NCBI GenBank assembly: GCA_030770545.1
Contig: CM061098.1
Span: forward strand, 15,032,001-15,096,000
Direction: 5' to 3'
Length of the DNA stretch: 64,000 bases
Source: Macropodus opercularis
Lineage: Eukaryota; Chordata; Actinopteri; Anabantiformes; Osphronemidae
Positions 1 through 8,682 of this stretch are shown piece by piece. A program made the position numbers and the translations under genes. Each line of letters begins with the position of its first letter. The stretch's first letter is position 1. The notes beneath the pieces are model-generated. The model was not told the DNA's origin, made no database searches, and saw only the letters and a list, made by a program, of their open reading frames with translations.

Positions 1-349
1 GGCAACAATAATGAAAGCTACACAAACGTTTGTTAGCAAAACAATTAAGAGTAATAGACAGATATTCTCATCTCACCACTGAGCTGTCGATCTGTTCTGG
101 AATTCATGTGCAGCCATAGAGACTTTGGAGCTGTATCTGTAGATGAAACAAAGGGAGAAGTAGCTGCTAATTGTCCTTCATTATCACTTTGCTGTTAAAT
201 TCTACCAACATCAGGGATGTCACGTCAAATATACCTGGAGTAACAACTACCGCTGTCCACTGTGAATGAGATCTGACTCTGAGGAGCTTGACAGATTAGT
301 AAAGTCTCATTAACATTTGACAGGCAAGTTAAGAATGAATCTATGAACC
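1..349. other. NLR-C 5'-flanking paralog, left of the provirus
   Basis: There is no coding potential here. The stretch from about 200 to 320 resembles 30,490-30,590, with shared words around the 'gtccactgtgaatgaga' and 'gaggagcttgaca' segments. That places it in a diverged copy of the region upstream of the intact NLR-C gene. The similarity resumes after the provirus at about 8,870, so the provirus landed inside this copy. The comparison was made by eye. Confidence 0.6.
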
Positions 350-766
350 TGTTAGAGGATATGGAGCATAGTCCTCTCTGTGAACTGGTCCTTTCTGTGT
401 CTCTGTGATATCTTGCTATGCTTGCAGGTGCTCCCCATGACCTTGTTATGCTAGGGAAGAATGTTTAACCGCCCACGCTAAGAGGAAACTTCACAAAACT
501 GTATTCATGGCATAATGACTTCCTATGTATCTTATTCACCATATATGGATTGGCTTTGTATCTTGTTTCACCAGATGTGAAGGAGTGACTTTCATACTTT
601 TCCTAATAAAAAGAGCTGAGACCAAGGGGAATTTGGAGATCGTCGGCTGGGCACTGAGTTATAGTGTTCCAGAGCGGCTCCCCTTGTGCTCACAAGTAAA
701 ATGAGCTTTGTCTTCATGTGTCGGTGTCTCCAGTATTGTTTAAGTGTTGGCAGGCTAGACCCAACA
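350..766 (+). repeat. 5' LTR of endogenous retrovirus
   Basis: This 417-bp long terminal repeat starts TGTTAG and ends CCCAACA, which gives short TG...CA inverted ends. The copy at 8261-8677 matches at all but two adjacent positions (CT here, TC there, near 470-471). An AATAAA polyadenylation hexamer lies at 605-610. The 5-bp sequence GAACC immediately to the left (345-349) is repeated right of the 3' LTR, as a target-site duplication. The U3/R/U5 limits cannot be fixed from sequence alone. Confidence 0.96.
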
Positions 767-771
767 TTTCT

Positions 772-789
772 TGGTGCCGAAACCCGGGA
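772..789 (+). other. Primer binding site, tRNA-Phe type
   Basis: The 18 bases starting TGGTGCCGAAACC lie five bases after the 5' LTR. They are complementary to the 3' end (CCA plus acceptor and T arm) of vertebrate tRNA-Phe, so the element is primed by tRNA-Phe (ERV-F type by primer usage). The tRNA identity rests on general knowledge of the tRNA-Phe 3' end, not on a search. Confidence 0.85.
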
Positions 790-1065
790 GTCAAGATTCA
801 ACGACGGGGAGGAGGACAACGGAGAACCGAAATCTGTGCACAGTCGACTCGTCTAGGACGGTCGGAACAAAGACCCGGAGCGTGAATTCGTCTGCTGGGC
901 CGGTTGAATAGCTCCTGACATCCCCGTCTTTGCTCGCTGATGACGACTCCTGGAGACATCTGACCAGGGCAAGACAAAAAGTAGGTACCGCTGAAAAAGT
1001 GCGGTGTGTGTGAAATGGCAGGTCGCATTTCCAAGAAGTAGAACAGAAGTAATTGTTCTAGATAA

Positions 1066-1093
1066 GGAGAAAATAGACGTACTTATTTTCTCC
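1066..1093 (+). other. Leader hairpin 1, loop GACGTACT
   Basis: A perfect 10-bp stem (1066-1075 pairs with 1084-1093) closes an 8-base loop that begins GACG. Exposed GACG loops are a known feature of gammaretroviral packaging signals. The pairing is seen directly; the packaging role is inferred. Confidence 0.6.
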
Positions 1094-1118
1094 AGCGGGC
1101 AGAAGTACTTGTCCGAGG

Positions 1119-1142
1119 GAGGAGTAGACGTGCTTACTCCTC
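1119..1142 (+). other. Leader hairpin 2, loop GACGTGCT
   Basis: A perfect 8-bp stem (1119-1126 with 1135-1142) closes an 8-base loop GACGTGCT that differs by one base from the loop of hairpin 1. The stems differ in sequence while the loops are kept, the pattern expected if the loops matter. Confidence 0.6.
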
Positions 1143-1496
1143 AGTGAATGTTCAGTCTAATGCATTAGTGATGTGTGGAGTGTGAAAGTCACCCATTGAC
1201 GCAGAAAACGTGTGACCGGGGGAAACCTGACGGTGTTAACGCAACCCGGCCACGCGAACTATACGAGGGGTGAATTAAGGAAACTGTGGGTTATTAGGAG
1301 AATCCAAGTCAGAAGTTTCACCGCCTAGGTTGCGGGGCTCGGATTCTCACATTAAGTTTGCAAACAGTAGGACTGAGCCAAAATTGAAATCGCTGCTCAC
1401 GTTTTCAGCTACACCCGCAGGTGATAGACCTGTAGAAGCTTGGTGCAGTCGATGAACACGTGAGGTGGTGGCGGATCGTTGACTCAGTCCAAAAGT

Positions 1497-1692
1497 CTAT
1501 TAATAAAGTGTATTAATAAAAGGCTATTGATAAAGCCTATTAATAAAGTATATTGATAAAGGCTATCGATAAAGCCTATTAACAAAGTCTATTAATAAAA
1601 GGCTATTAATAAAGTCTATTAATAAAGTCCTAATAACGTATATTAATAAAGGCTATTAGTAAAGTCTATTAATAAAATATATTAATAAAGTT
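1497..1692 (+). repeat. AT-rich minisatellite in proviral leader
   Basis: About 14 degenerate copies of a 13-15 base unit resembling 'ctattaataaag' run head to tail. At least nine contain a canonical AATAAA hexamer (for example at 1502, 1593, 1608, 1644 and 1671). The array ends just before the purine-rich stretch and the first gag ATGs. Confidence 0.85.
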
Positions 1693-1750
1693 AAAGGAGA
1701 AATGGGGAAAAGAAACAGTAAGCCCCTTTTTGGAGGGGGACACGAAGTTC

Positions 1751-3232
1751 ATGGCATCGTTAGATCCACAACATGTTATGTGGATCGGCGAATGAAAAGA
1801 AAGATATGAATTTAGTGGCAAATTAGTGCCTGATGATTGTCATAACCTTCTGTCTAAGTTAGATAAAAAGATGACAAAAGAGAAGGGAAAACGCAAAGAA
1901 AAATTACAAAGACAGTGGTTGACAGCCGCAGAGTGGAAAAAGCAAGCAGTGAAGAGGCAAGGACAGATAAAGGAAAAACAGGAAAAAAAAAAGGAGAAAC
2001 AGGTGGCATTACAAGCAGCAGCTCTTGTGGAACCAGATGAAGAAGCAGTGCGAGGGAGGGCACTGAGAGAACAACGGAGGAGAGAACAGGAAGCGAGAGA
2101 GGCCAGAGAGAGGCTTGCAACTCGTTTGGCGGAGTTAGATGAACAGACCAAGTCAGTGGGAGAAGGAGCAGCTGGAGTGACTTCTCCCGTAGCATCACAT
2201 ACGAGGGGAAAGGAAGAGAAGAGTGAGAAATTAAAATCCAAAACAGCCAGCGTGAATGTGGCTGCACAATATCCAGATCTTACAAATATCAAATTAACCT
2301 ATGGGTTAGATAATGATGATGAATGTGAGGATTGTGATCCAATGCCAGACCCTCTGACCCCTGGGCCAGACCAGGTGTTTCCCATGATTGAGATAGCTAA
2401 TCCGAATTATGGAGTAGGGGCAGAAGGAAGAACCATACGAGTTTATCGACCGTGGACAGAAGCAGACTGTAGTGAAGCTTGCAAAGCATTAGGTGACCCC
2501 ACAGTTGACCCCGAACAATGGATTGAAAAACACAAACAATTAGTTGACTCCTTTGGTCTGAACGGTTGGGAAGTTACACAGACGTTTAAGAAATGGCTTT
2601 TGTTTAACTGGGGACGTGTGAGAGGACAATTCACAGGGAAAGCAGCAGACGGTTCCTGGCTCGCAACCAACAGTGCTGCTCTGACAGCACAGAGGGAGGC
2701 AGTCTATGGAGAGATAAGAAGAATATGGAGAGCACGACCAGACTATTTAAAAATTGCCCAGTGTCGCCAGAAAGATGGGGAGGATGTGTACGAATACAGA
2801 GAACGTTTAGAAAACGTCTTTAAAACACACAGTGGCCTTCCAGAAGATCAGACACCTGACTCAGCCTATCAGAACCAGCTGAAACAGGCGTTATTAGCAG
2901 GATTTAGAGGCCCAATCTCCGATTTTATCAGAAAACATAATGTAAATTATACTACTGACTCCGTTCACCAAATTATGAACTTTGCCAGACATGCGAGCGA
3001 AGTATTAGCTAAGAAAAAGAAAAATGTTGAAACAGCAACTGTATACGGCTTATTTGGATCAGATGACAGCTCAGAAGCAGAAGTGTTTTTCCAAGGGTCC
3101 TCCGGTAGAGGCCGAGGGGGGTTTAGAGGTCGTTGTCGGGGTAGAGGAGAACCACCTAAGCATGATCGCTGTTACATTTGTGACAAGCCAGGACACATGG
3201 CCAGAACCTGCCCCGAGAACCCCAGAAAGTAG
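1751..3232 (+). pseudogene. gag: Retroviral gag, N-terminus disrupted
   Basis: Gag forms the matrix, capsid and nucleocapsid of the virion. The main frame is open from 1796 to a TAG at 3230-3232. It starts with a Lys/Glu/Arg-rich, coiled-coil-like region, continues into a capsid-like region with a Q-x3-E/Y-x-R-type major-homology motif near 2760-2810, and ends in a basic Arg/Gly tract and a single CCHC zinc knuckle (C-x2-C-x4-H-x4-C at residues 449-462 of the frame counted from 1826). The in-frame ATG at 1751 is followed by TGA at 1793-1795. A second ATG at 1702, which starts MGKRNS and fits an N-myristoylation signal, is in another frame. The matrix N-terminus is therefore broken in this copy. 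The next in-frame ATG is at 1871. I saw no PPxY late motif. Confidence 0.85.
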
Positions 3233-3313
3233 CAACAGAGGCCTACAGAGTACAATAAACCAAATCCATTTAACCCTAATAATTGACTAGGCCCACAGAA
3301 GAGTTCACCAGAC

Positions 3314-3967
3314 ATGGACAGACCTGATGATTTTTTAGATCTCACTTGTGTAATAGAAACATTAGTAGCACAGACTGGTGATAAAAACACTCCTACCGGA
3401 ACTTTGACAGTAGAAGGTCGTGACATTGTTTTCTTATGTGATTCAGGAGCAGACCGCACAGTTTTAAAAGAGCACGTTGAGGGAGTTTCCGCTTCAAACA
3501 ACCGTATTTTTGTGCAATCAGCAAACGGCAGAATAACATCAAGTGCAGTGTCTAAACCTGTGTCTGTAAGAGATCTTCAGACTAACTTAGAAATAACAGC
3601 ACCTGTAGTAATGTGTCCAGCATGTCCAGTGAACCTCTTAGGGAGAGATCTAATGATAAAATTACATATTTCCGTCGTACCCACCTTAAAAGGAATGGTG
3701 GCTATAGGAAAAGATGAAACAGTGCCTACATATCCCCTCTTAGCCAGTGGGATACCACAATATTATTGGTCTTTAGATTTCCCAAATCCAGACCCGGGGA
3801 AAATAGGGAAAGAATTATTAAAACTGGCTGACAGTAGCCAATCAGGAGACTACGTTTCTATGTCTCCAAGCAAGATGCATGTTACCCTCTGGTACAAACA
3901 TGACCCAGGGTCAGATCACCAATATGATAAGCTGGTGACGTGTAACGTTACAACATTATTACACTGA
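3314..3967 (+). pseudogene. pro: Retroviral protease (start of pol), frameshifted at its end
   Basis: This is the aspartic protease that matures Gag and Gag-Pol. The catalytic D-S-G-A-D motif is at residues 43-47, and an L-L-G-R-D-L motif typical of the C-terminal part of the fold follows near residue 110. It lies in the same frame as gag, separated by the gag TAG (3230) and a further in-frame TGA at 3284-3286. The arrangement suggests stop-codon readthrough, as in gamma- and epsilon-like retroviruses, with the second stop being a lesion. The frame closes at a TGA at 3965-3967, while pol-like coding continues in the next frame from about 3957, so there is a 1-base shift there. Confidence 0.85.
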
Positions 3968-4271
3968 TGGCAAAGGAACATCAGCCTGTGACGTTGTATT
4001 GCCAGATAAAGCTTTTACGCTGTTTAAAAATCATGGCTCACAGCCGCATGTCTCTGTGACCAGAGACCCCCAGCACAAATGGGAGTTTCTGGGCCCGTGG
4101 TTGAAAGAGACAATGAGACACACACATTGAAGGCCAGAGCCTGGTCAAGACGGGTGGGAAATAAATCACACCCGAGACAGATGGAGAAAACCGTTAAGCT
4201 GGGTGGTGACGCTCACACCATACACCCACTTAGAGAGTTTTTATGAGTCTAAATGACAGCCATGCCCAATA

Positions 4272-5063
4272 ATGTCAACAGTAACAGATCCACTGTTGAA
4301 AACAGTTCCTGATGAATTTTGGTCTAAGGGAAAAGCAGATGTAGGTTTAATGACTACTGCTCGACCTGTAGTGATAAAACCAAAAGCGGACTATAGACCT
4401 CGTGTCCGTCAGTATCCACTTAAACCAGATGCAGAGAAAGGCATCCAGCCAGTGATAGCTGATATGATTAAAGCAGGTATTATAGTTGGAGCTCCAGATG
4501 CTCCATGCAACACTCCCATTTTTCCTGTTAAGAAAGCAGAAGACAGGACAGTGCACCTGAGAGCAGTAAATCAAGCTGTGGAAAGCAGGGCCCCATGTGT
4601 GCCTGACCCACACACACTGTTGAATCAGTTGAGAGCAAAAATGAAGTGGTTTACTGTAGCTGATTTAAGTAATGCTTTCTTTTCCACACCATTAGCACAA
4701 GAGTCACAAGGATGGTTTGGTTTTACATATCAGGGAAAGAAGTATACTTACACTCGGTTACCACAAGGATTTTGTGACAGTCCCACTATATTCACTGCAG
4801 AAATAAATAATTGTTTGGCTGATTTCCAAATGCCTGAACACAGCCAACTATTGGTATATGTAGAGGATTTATTAATAGCGTCAGACACAGAAGAACATAA
4901 CAAGCAGGTTTCTGTGGCATTATTCAAACATTTACATAAAACAGGAAACAAGGCCTCACTTTCAAAGTTACAGTGGGCCAGACAAGCTGTAGTTTTCTTA
5001 GGCCATGAAGTATCTCCTGAAGGTCGAAGAATCACAGACACCAGAAAAAAAAGTCTATATTAG
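4272..5063 (+). pseudogene. pol: Retroviral reverse transcriptase, polymerase domain
   Basis: The 263-codon frame carries the fingers and palm of reverse transcriptase: a metal-binding Asp in 'VADLSNAFF' (residue 131), 'LPQGF' (163-167) and a catalytic block reading Y-V-E-D at 196-199 (4857-4868). The family norm is Y-x-D-D, so the first catalytic Asp is Glu here. Stops lie between the protease frame and this frame (for example near 4128). The frame breaks again at the A-run around 5044-5051, after which pol sequence continues in a different frame. This copy cannot encode working polymerase as it stands. Confidence 0.88.
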
Positions 5064-5139
5064 ATGCACCGAAACCCACCACAAAGCAACACATGATGAG
5101 TTTTCTAGGCTTGTGTAACTATTCCCAAATTATGCACAA

Positions 5140-5604
5140 ATGACACAACCGTTGTTAGATCTCATCTATGATGAACCAATGACTATGAAACAAACTTTGC
5201 AGTGGACAGATGCAGCAGAAAAAGCTTTCACCGAGCTGAAACAAGCACTTACCAGCTCCACGGTTATTGGGTTACCAGACTATACCAAGCCCTTCGTACA
5301 GAATGTTGATTGTAAGGGTTCATTTATGACGTCTATGTTAGCACAGCAAATGGGAGGCAAGATGAAGCCTGTGGCTTACTACTCTAAGAGATTAGATCCA
5401 GTTGCATGTGCCTTGCCTAGCTGTGTCAGAGCTGTGTGTGCTGCAGCGTTAGCCATTCAAGCCTCAGCTGAGGTTGTGCTTTATCACCCGCTGCAGCTGC
5501 TAGTGCCTCATGAAGTAGACATGTTATTGACTCAGACAAAAATGACATTTCTGTCTCCTGCGAGACATTTGAACGTTGCTTTCACAACCACATTTGACTA
5601 TTAA
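5140..5604 (+). pseudogene. pol: Pol, RT connection/thumb region
   Basis: This 154-codon frame continues reverse transcriptase beyond the frameshift near 5050. It contains the 'W-T-D-A-A-E-K-A-F-x-x-L-K' segment and a 'P-V-A-Y-Y-S-K-R-L-D' segment typical of the connection region of gamma-like Pol. It closes at a stop at 5602-5604, where the next frame takes over, another small frameshift. Confidence 0.85.
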
Positions 5605-5935
5605 AAGATGTTCAACTTTGAACCCGGCAACCCTCCTGCCACATCCACATGAGGGGCTGCCACATAGTTGTCTAGCTGACACAGAACAGCAGTGTAAACC
5701 ACGACCTGACTTGAAAGATACTCCTTTACAGGAAGGAGAATGTTGGTTTGTTGATGGATCATGTTCAAAGACTCCTCAAGGTACTAATCAGTCTGGGTTT
5801 GCGGTAGTTACACAGGACACTATCATCACAGCAATGAAGTTACCATCTCACTATTCTGCACAAGCTGCAGAAATCGTAGCATTAACTGAAGTGTGTATAA
5901 CTGGACATAGAAATTATCAGAGACATGCAAGCTAA
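5576..5935 (+). pseudogene. pol: Pol, N-terminal part of RNase H (truncated)
   Basis: RNase H degrades the RNA strand of the RNA-DNA hybrid. The first catalytic block (F-V-D-G-S) and the Glu block (A-Q-A-A-E-I-V-A-L) are present. The expected later Asp blocks (the T-D-S-type and the last Asp) are absent. Sequence passes straight to the integrase zinc region at about 5925, consistent with an internal deletion. Confidence 0.82.
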
Positions 5936-6365
5936 CTCTCCTAAGCAAGAAGTGACAAACTTCAAAAGCAGAGCACAAATTGAAAATGAAGTTTACTACA
6001 TTAACAAGAAGCCATGCCTACCCAGAAGTCTGTTCCATACAGCGGCCGTAATGAGCCATGGGCCGTGCCATGTCTCAACAGGAGGGATGGTGACAATGGT
6101 GGAACAGCACTTCCACGCCTATGGATTTAATACTTACTCAAAAAATTTTTGTAGATCATGTCTCATCTGTTGCAAACATAATCCACAAGGTAATCTCAGA
6201 CCAAAAAGAGGACATTTCCCCCCAAGCTAAACTTTTCAGTTCATACACATGGACTTTATTGAACTAACACCAAGCCAGCAATATAAGTATTGCCTCGTTC
6301 TCATAGATCCATTTTCAAAATGGGTTGAAATCGTTCCAAGTAAGACAGCAGATGCCTTTTGAGAT
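5925..6365 (+). pseudogene. pol: Pol, integrase zinc domain and start of catalytic core
   Basis: An H-x-H/C-x2-C zinc-binding region (ending in 'C-R-S-C-L-I-C') lies in frame 5925-6230. After a stop at 6228-6230 the same reading continues with 'M-D-F-I-E-L' and 'L-V-L-I-D-P-F-S-K-W-V-E', the beginning of the DDE core, up to about 6355. The core then ends: the second Asp and the Glu of the DDE triad are missing, and the next recognisable segment is the C-terminal domain. An internal deletion is inferred. Confidence 0.82.
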
Positions 6366-6700
6366 TGTGCATGGGAGATCTTTTGTGTTACCAATGATGA
6401 CTAAAGACATACACACACTAGCAGACTGGATGTGTAGAATGCTGAAGGAGAAAGAGGTTGTTAATGCAAGTAATCTGCCAGACAATGTTTTGTCTCCCCA
6501 GGCAACGCTCATACAGCCAGGTGACCAGGTCCTCATCAAAGTGATCAAACGGAAGAACTGGTCCCCGCTGGGAAGGTCCCTACACAGTCCTGCTGACCAC
6601 ACCAACAGCGCTGAAGATAGCAGAGAGAGACACATGGATTCACCAGACCCACTGCAAAAAGCTGCCACCACTGACATCTGAGTAGGGTGGAAGTCGGCCG
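6325..6700 (+). pseudogene. pol: Pol, integrase C-terminal region
   Basis: The frame at 6325-6681 begins with a 'P-F-E-I-V-H-G-R' box and continues to 'Q-P-G-D-Q-V-L-I-K', typical of the end of gamma-like integrase. Near 6560 the conserved reading (W-E-G-P-Y-type SH3-like segment) moves to another frame, so at least one frameshift lies at about 6558-6570. The pol end lies just upstream of the env ATG at 6752. Confidence 0.75.
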
Positions 6701-6751
6701 GCACCAAAGCCCTTGGCTGCAGAAGAAACCATCTGAACCCTGCTCCCAGCT

Positions 6752-8125
6752 ATGATGTCGAGGGGTAAGCTGTGTGCAGTGGCAACTGCTGGGACTGCAA
6801 TTGTAGTAACCATAACAACACTGTTGCTGTGGGAGGATGGTCTTTTGCCAGGGAAAGACGCTCCAGGAAAGGTCATCTTGCATCGTCCGCGCCGAGAGAT
6901 CAGAGACTGGGACGCATGGACAGCCGCACGGGATTACCTCAAGGACAATCCAGATGATCCCATGTGGCCTACAGGGGACCCCGTACAGAAAGCACCCAAA
7001 ACATCTGGGGATCCCCCAGCTGGTAGGGTTTGTGCAAACTGTACGTTTGAGTGTTTTCACAGATCCGGAAAAGGACAGCGGATGGGAGTGTTTCCAACCT
7101 GCACCATCACGTGGAATGTGACGGACAGAACTAAGACATGGGGGAAGCCCATGGGAACGGATTGGACCAAGCATATCCAGAAACGGAACAACCTCACCTA
7201 CTACAACGTTGAGGGTGTACCAAGGGCACCTCCACACACAGAGGATTTCGACCGACTGGCACGGAAAATTGCTGACGTGTGGTGGATGTGTGGAGGAGCT
7301 CCCAGACAGACTTTACCGACAGACTGGACTGGCACCTGCACGCAAGTAATGTTTCTCAATGATGACATACACATAGAGACAGAACAACAAACAAACAGGG
7401 GACGGCGTAACATCGATATCAGAGCTCGAATGAGTTTGAACACCATCTACCTGGACTCTATTGGGCAACCATGAGGTATTCCACATGAGTTTAAAGCACA
7501 GGATGAAGTTAAAGGAGGCTTCACATTAGCTATTCCATTTCTGGGCCCCATGGCAGAGATAGCTAAAAACACTGAATGGATCAATTACATCTATTACAAT
7601 CAACAGAGGTTTGTTAACATCACGCACGATGGAATGAAGGGGATCGCTGAACAGCTGGCACCGACCTCTCTGATGGCATGGCAGACACGTATGGGAGTTG
7701 ACATGTTGTTAGCAGAGAAAGGAGGATTGTGTGTTATGTTTGGTGATGAATGTTGTACTTTTATTCCAAATAACACTGCTCCAGGTGGTTCAGTCAGCCT
7801 CGCTCTGGAGAAACTGAAAAACCTGAAGGAAGAATTGGCACGAAACTCTGGAGTTGATAACCCCTGGGGAAACTGGTTTGATTCAATGTTTGGGCGATGG
7901 AAAACCACTATTGTGGCTTTCTTTACTACAGTAGCAGTAGTATTGCTTCTGTTTATGTTTTTGGCTTGTTGTGCTGTGCCCTGTGTCCGTAGCCTGATTG
8001 TGAAGAGTGCTGAAGCGGCAGTGTCACAGCAGTTCACACTGCAACAACTGGAGCTGGAGAGGGAGATTTATGAGGATGAGAGGAAGGAGCATCTCTCCCT
8101 ATTTGGTGTAAACACAGCAAACTGA
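6752..8125 (+). pseudogene. env: Retroviral envelope (SU + TM) with one in-frame stop
   Basis: The envelope glycoprotein is divided by a single TGA at 7472-7474; upstream and downstream are otherwise open in the same frame for 458 codons. Upstream (240 codons): hydrophobic leader at residues 9-27, C-x-x-C (C94, C97), a Trp/Cys-rich C-terminal SU block with C180 and C196, N-glycosylation sites, and R-G-R-R at 216-219 as a possible furin site. Downstream, counted from Met 7550: an immunosuppressive-like helix followed by C-x6-C-C (C61, C68, C69), a transmembrane helix at about 120-141, and a short charged tail. The C-x6-CC pattern places it with gamma-type envelopes. Neither half alone would make a functional spike. 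Confidence 0.9.
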
Positions 8126-8260
8126 TTAATGCCTGATGTATGATGCATGTTCCGAAACTGATAAATCAAGTGGAATGTGTCTGATGATGATTTGTGCAGA
8201 TTTTGAAACATAATGTTAATGTTTTATGCCCAGTTTCACAGAAGGACTAACAGGAGGGAT
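8126..8260 (+). other. Env 3' untranslated stretch and polypurine tract
   Basis: This is non-coding sequence between the env stop and the 3' LTR. A short purine run AGGAGGGA (8252-8259) abuts the LTR at the position of the polypurine tract that primes plus-strand DNA synthesis. Confidence 0.7.
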
Positions 8261-8677
8261 TGTTAGAGGATATGGAGCATAGTCCTCTCTGTGAACTGGT
8301 CCTTTCTGTGTCTCTGTGATATCTTGCTATGCTTGCAGGTGCTCCCCATGACCTTGTTATGCTAGGGAAGAATGTTTAACCGCCCACGTCAAGAGGAAAC
8401 TTCACAAAACTGTATTCATGGCATAATGACTTCCTATGTATCTTATTCACCATATATGGATTGGCTTTGTATCTTGTTTCACCAGATGTGAAGGAGTGAC
8501 TTTCATACTTTTCCTAATAAAAAGAGCTGAGACCAAGGGGAATTTGGAGATCGTCGGCTGGGCACTGAGTTATAGTGTTCCAGAGCGGCTCCCCTTGTGC
8601 TCACAAGTAAAATGAGCTTTGTCTTCATGTGTCGGTGTCTCCAGTATTGTTTAAGTGTTGGCAGGCTAGACCCAACA
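8261..8677 (+). repeat. 3' LTR of endogenous retrovirus
   Basis: This 417-bp LTR is identical to 350-766 except for two adjacent bases. It is followed by GAACC (8678-8682), the second copy of the 5-bp target duplication. The near-identity means insertion was recent relative to the surrounding paralogous segments. Confidence 0.96.
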
Positions 8678-8682
8678 GAACC

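Larger units (their letters stand above)
790..1750 (+). other. Retroviral 5' leader (untranslated, packaging region)
   Basis: The long leader between the primer site and gag is about 960 bases and has no convincing ORF. It holds two consecutive perfect hairpins (1066-1093 and 1119-1142), a self-complementary octamer AAGTACTT between them (1103-1110), and an AT-rich minisatellite (1497-1692). In retroviruses this region carries the dimerisation and encapsidation signals; that role here is inferred. A splice donor for env mRNA is expected but I could not place it. Confidence 0.6.
345..8682 (+). mobile_element. Endogenous retrovirus, ERV-F-like by primer, full-length
   Basis: The provirus has the order LTR, PBS(Phe), leader, gag, pro, pol, env, PPT, LTR over 8328 bp, flanked by a GAACC duplication. 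Gag and pro share a frame across a TAG, env has C-x6-CC, and Gag has one zinc knuckle; together these fit a gamma/epsilon-like fish lineage. Lesions include a disrupted gag start, several pol frameshifts, apparent deletions in RNase H and integrase, a YVED polymerase motif and one env stop. The lesion load looks high beside only two LTR differences. This copy may have been spread by trans-complementation from intact relatives, or may descend from an already defective copy. Confidence 0.93.

Noticed and set aside
1840..2292. Two long minus-strand frames (150 and 137 codons)
   Set aside because: Antisense of the Lys/Glu-rich part of gag; low-complexity Ser/Leu/Phe composition.
6545..7237. 230-codon minus-strand frame
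   Set aside because: Antisense of the pol end and env. It has no recognisable motif, and the sense strand carries clear viral domains.
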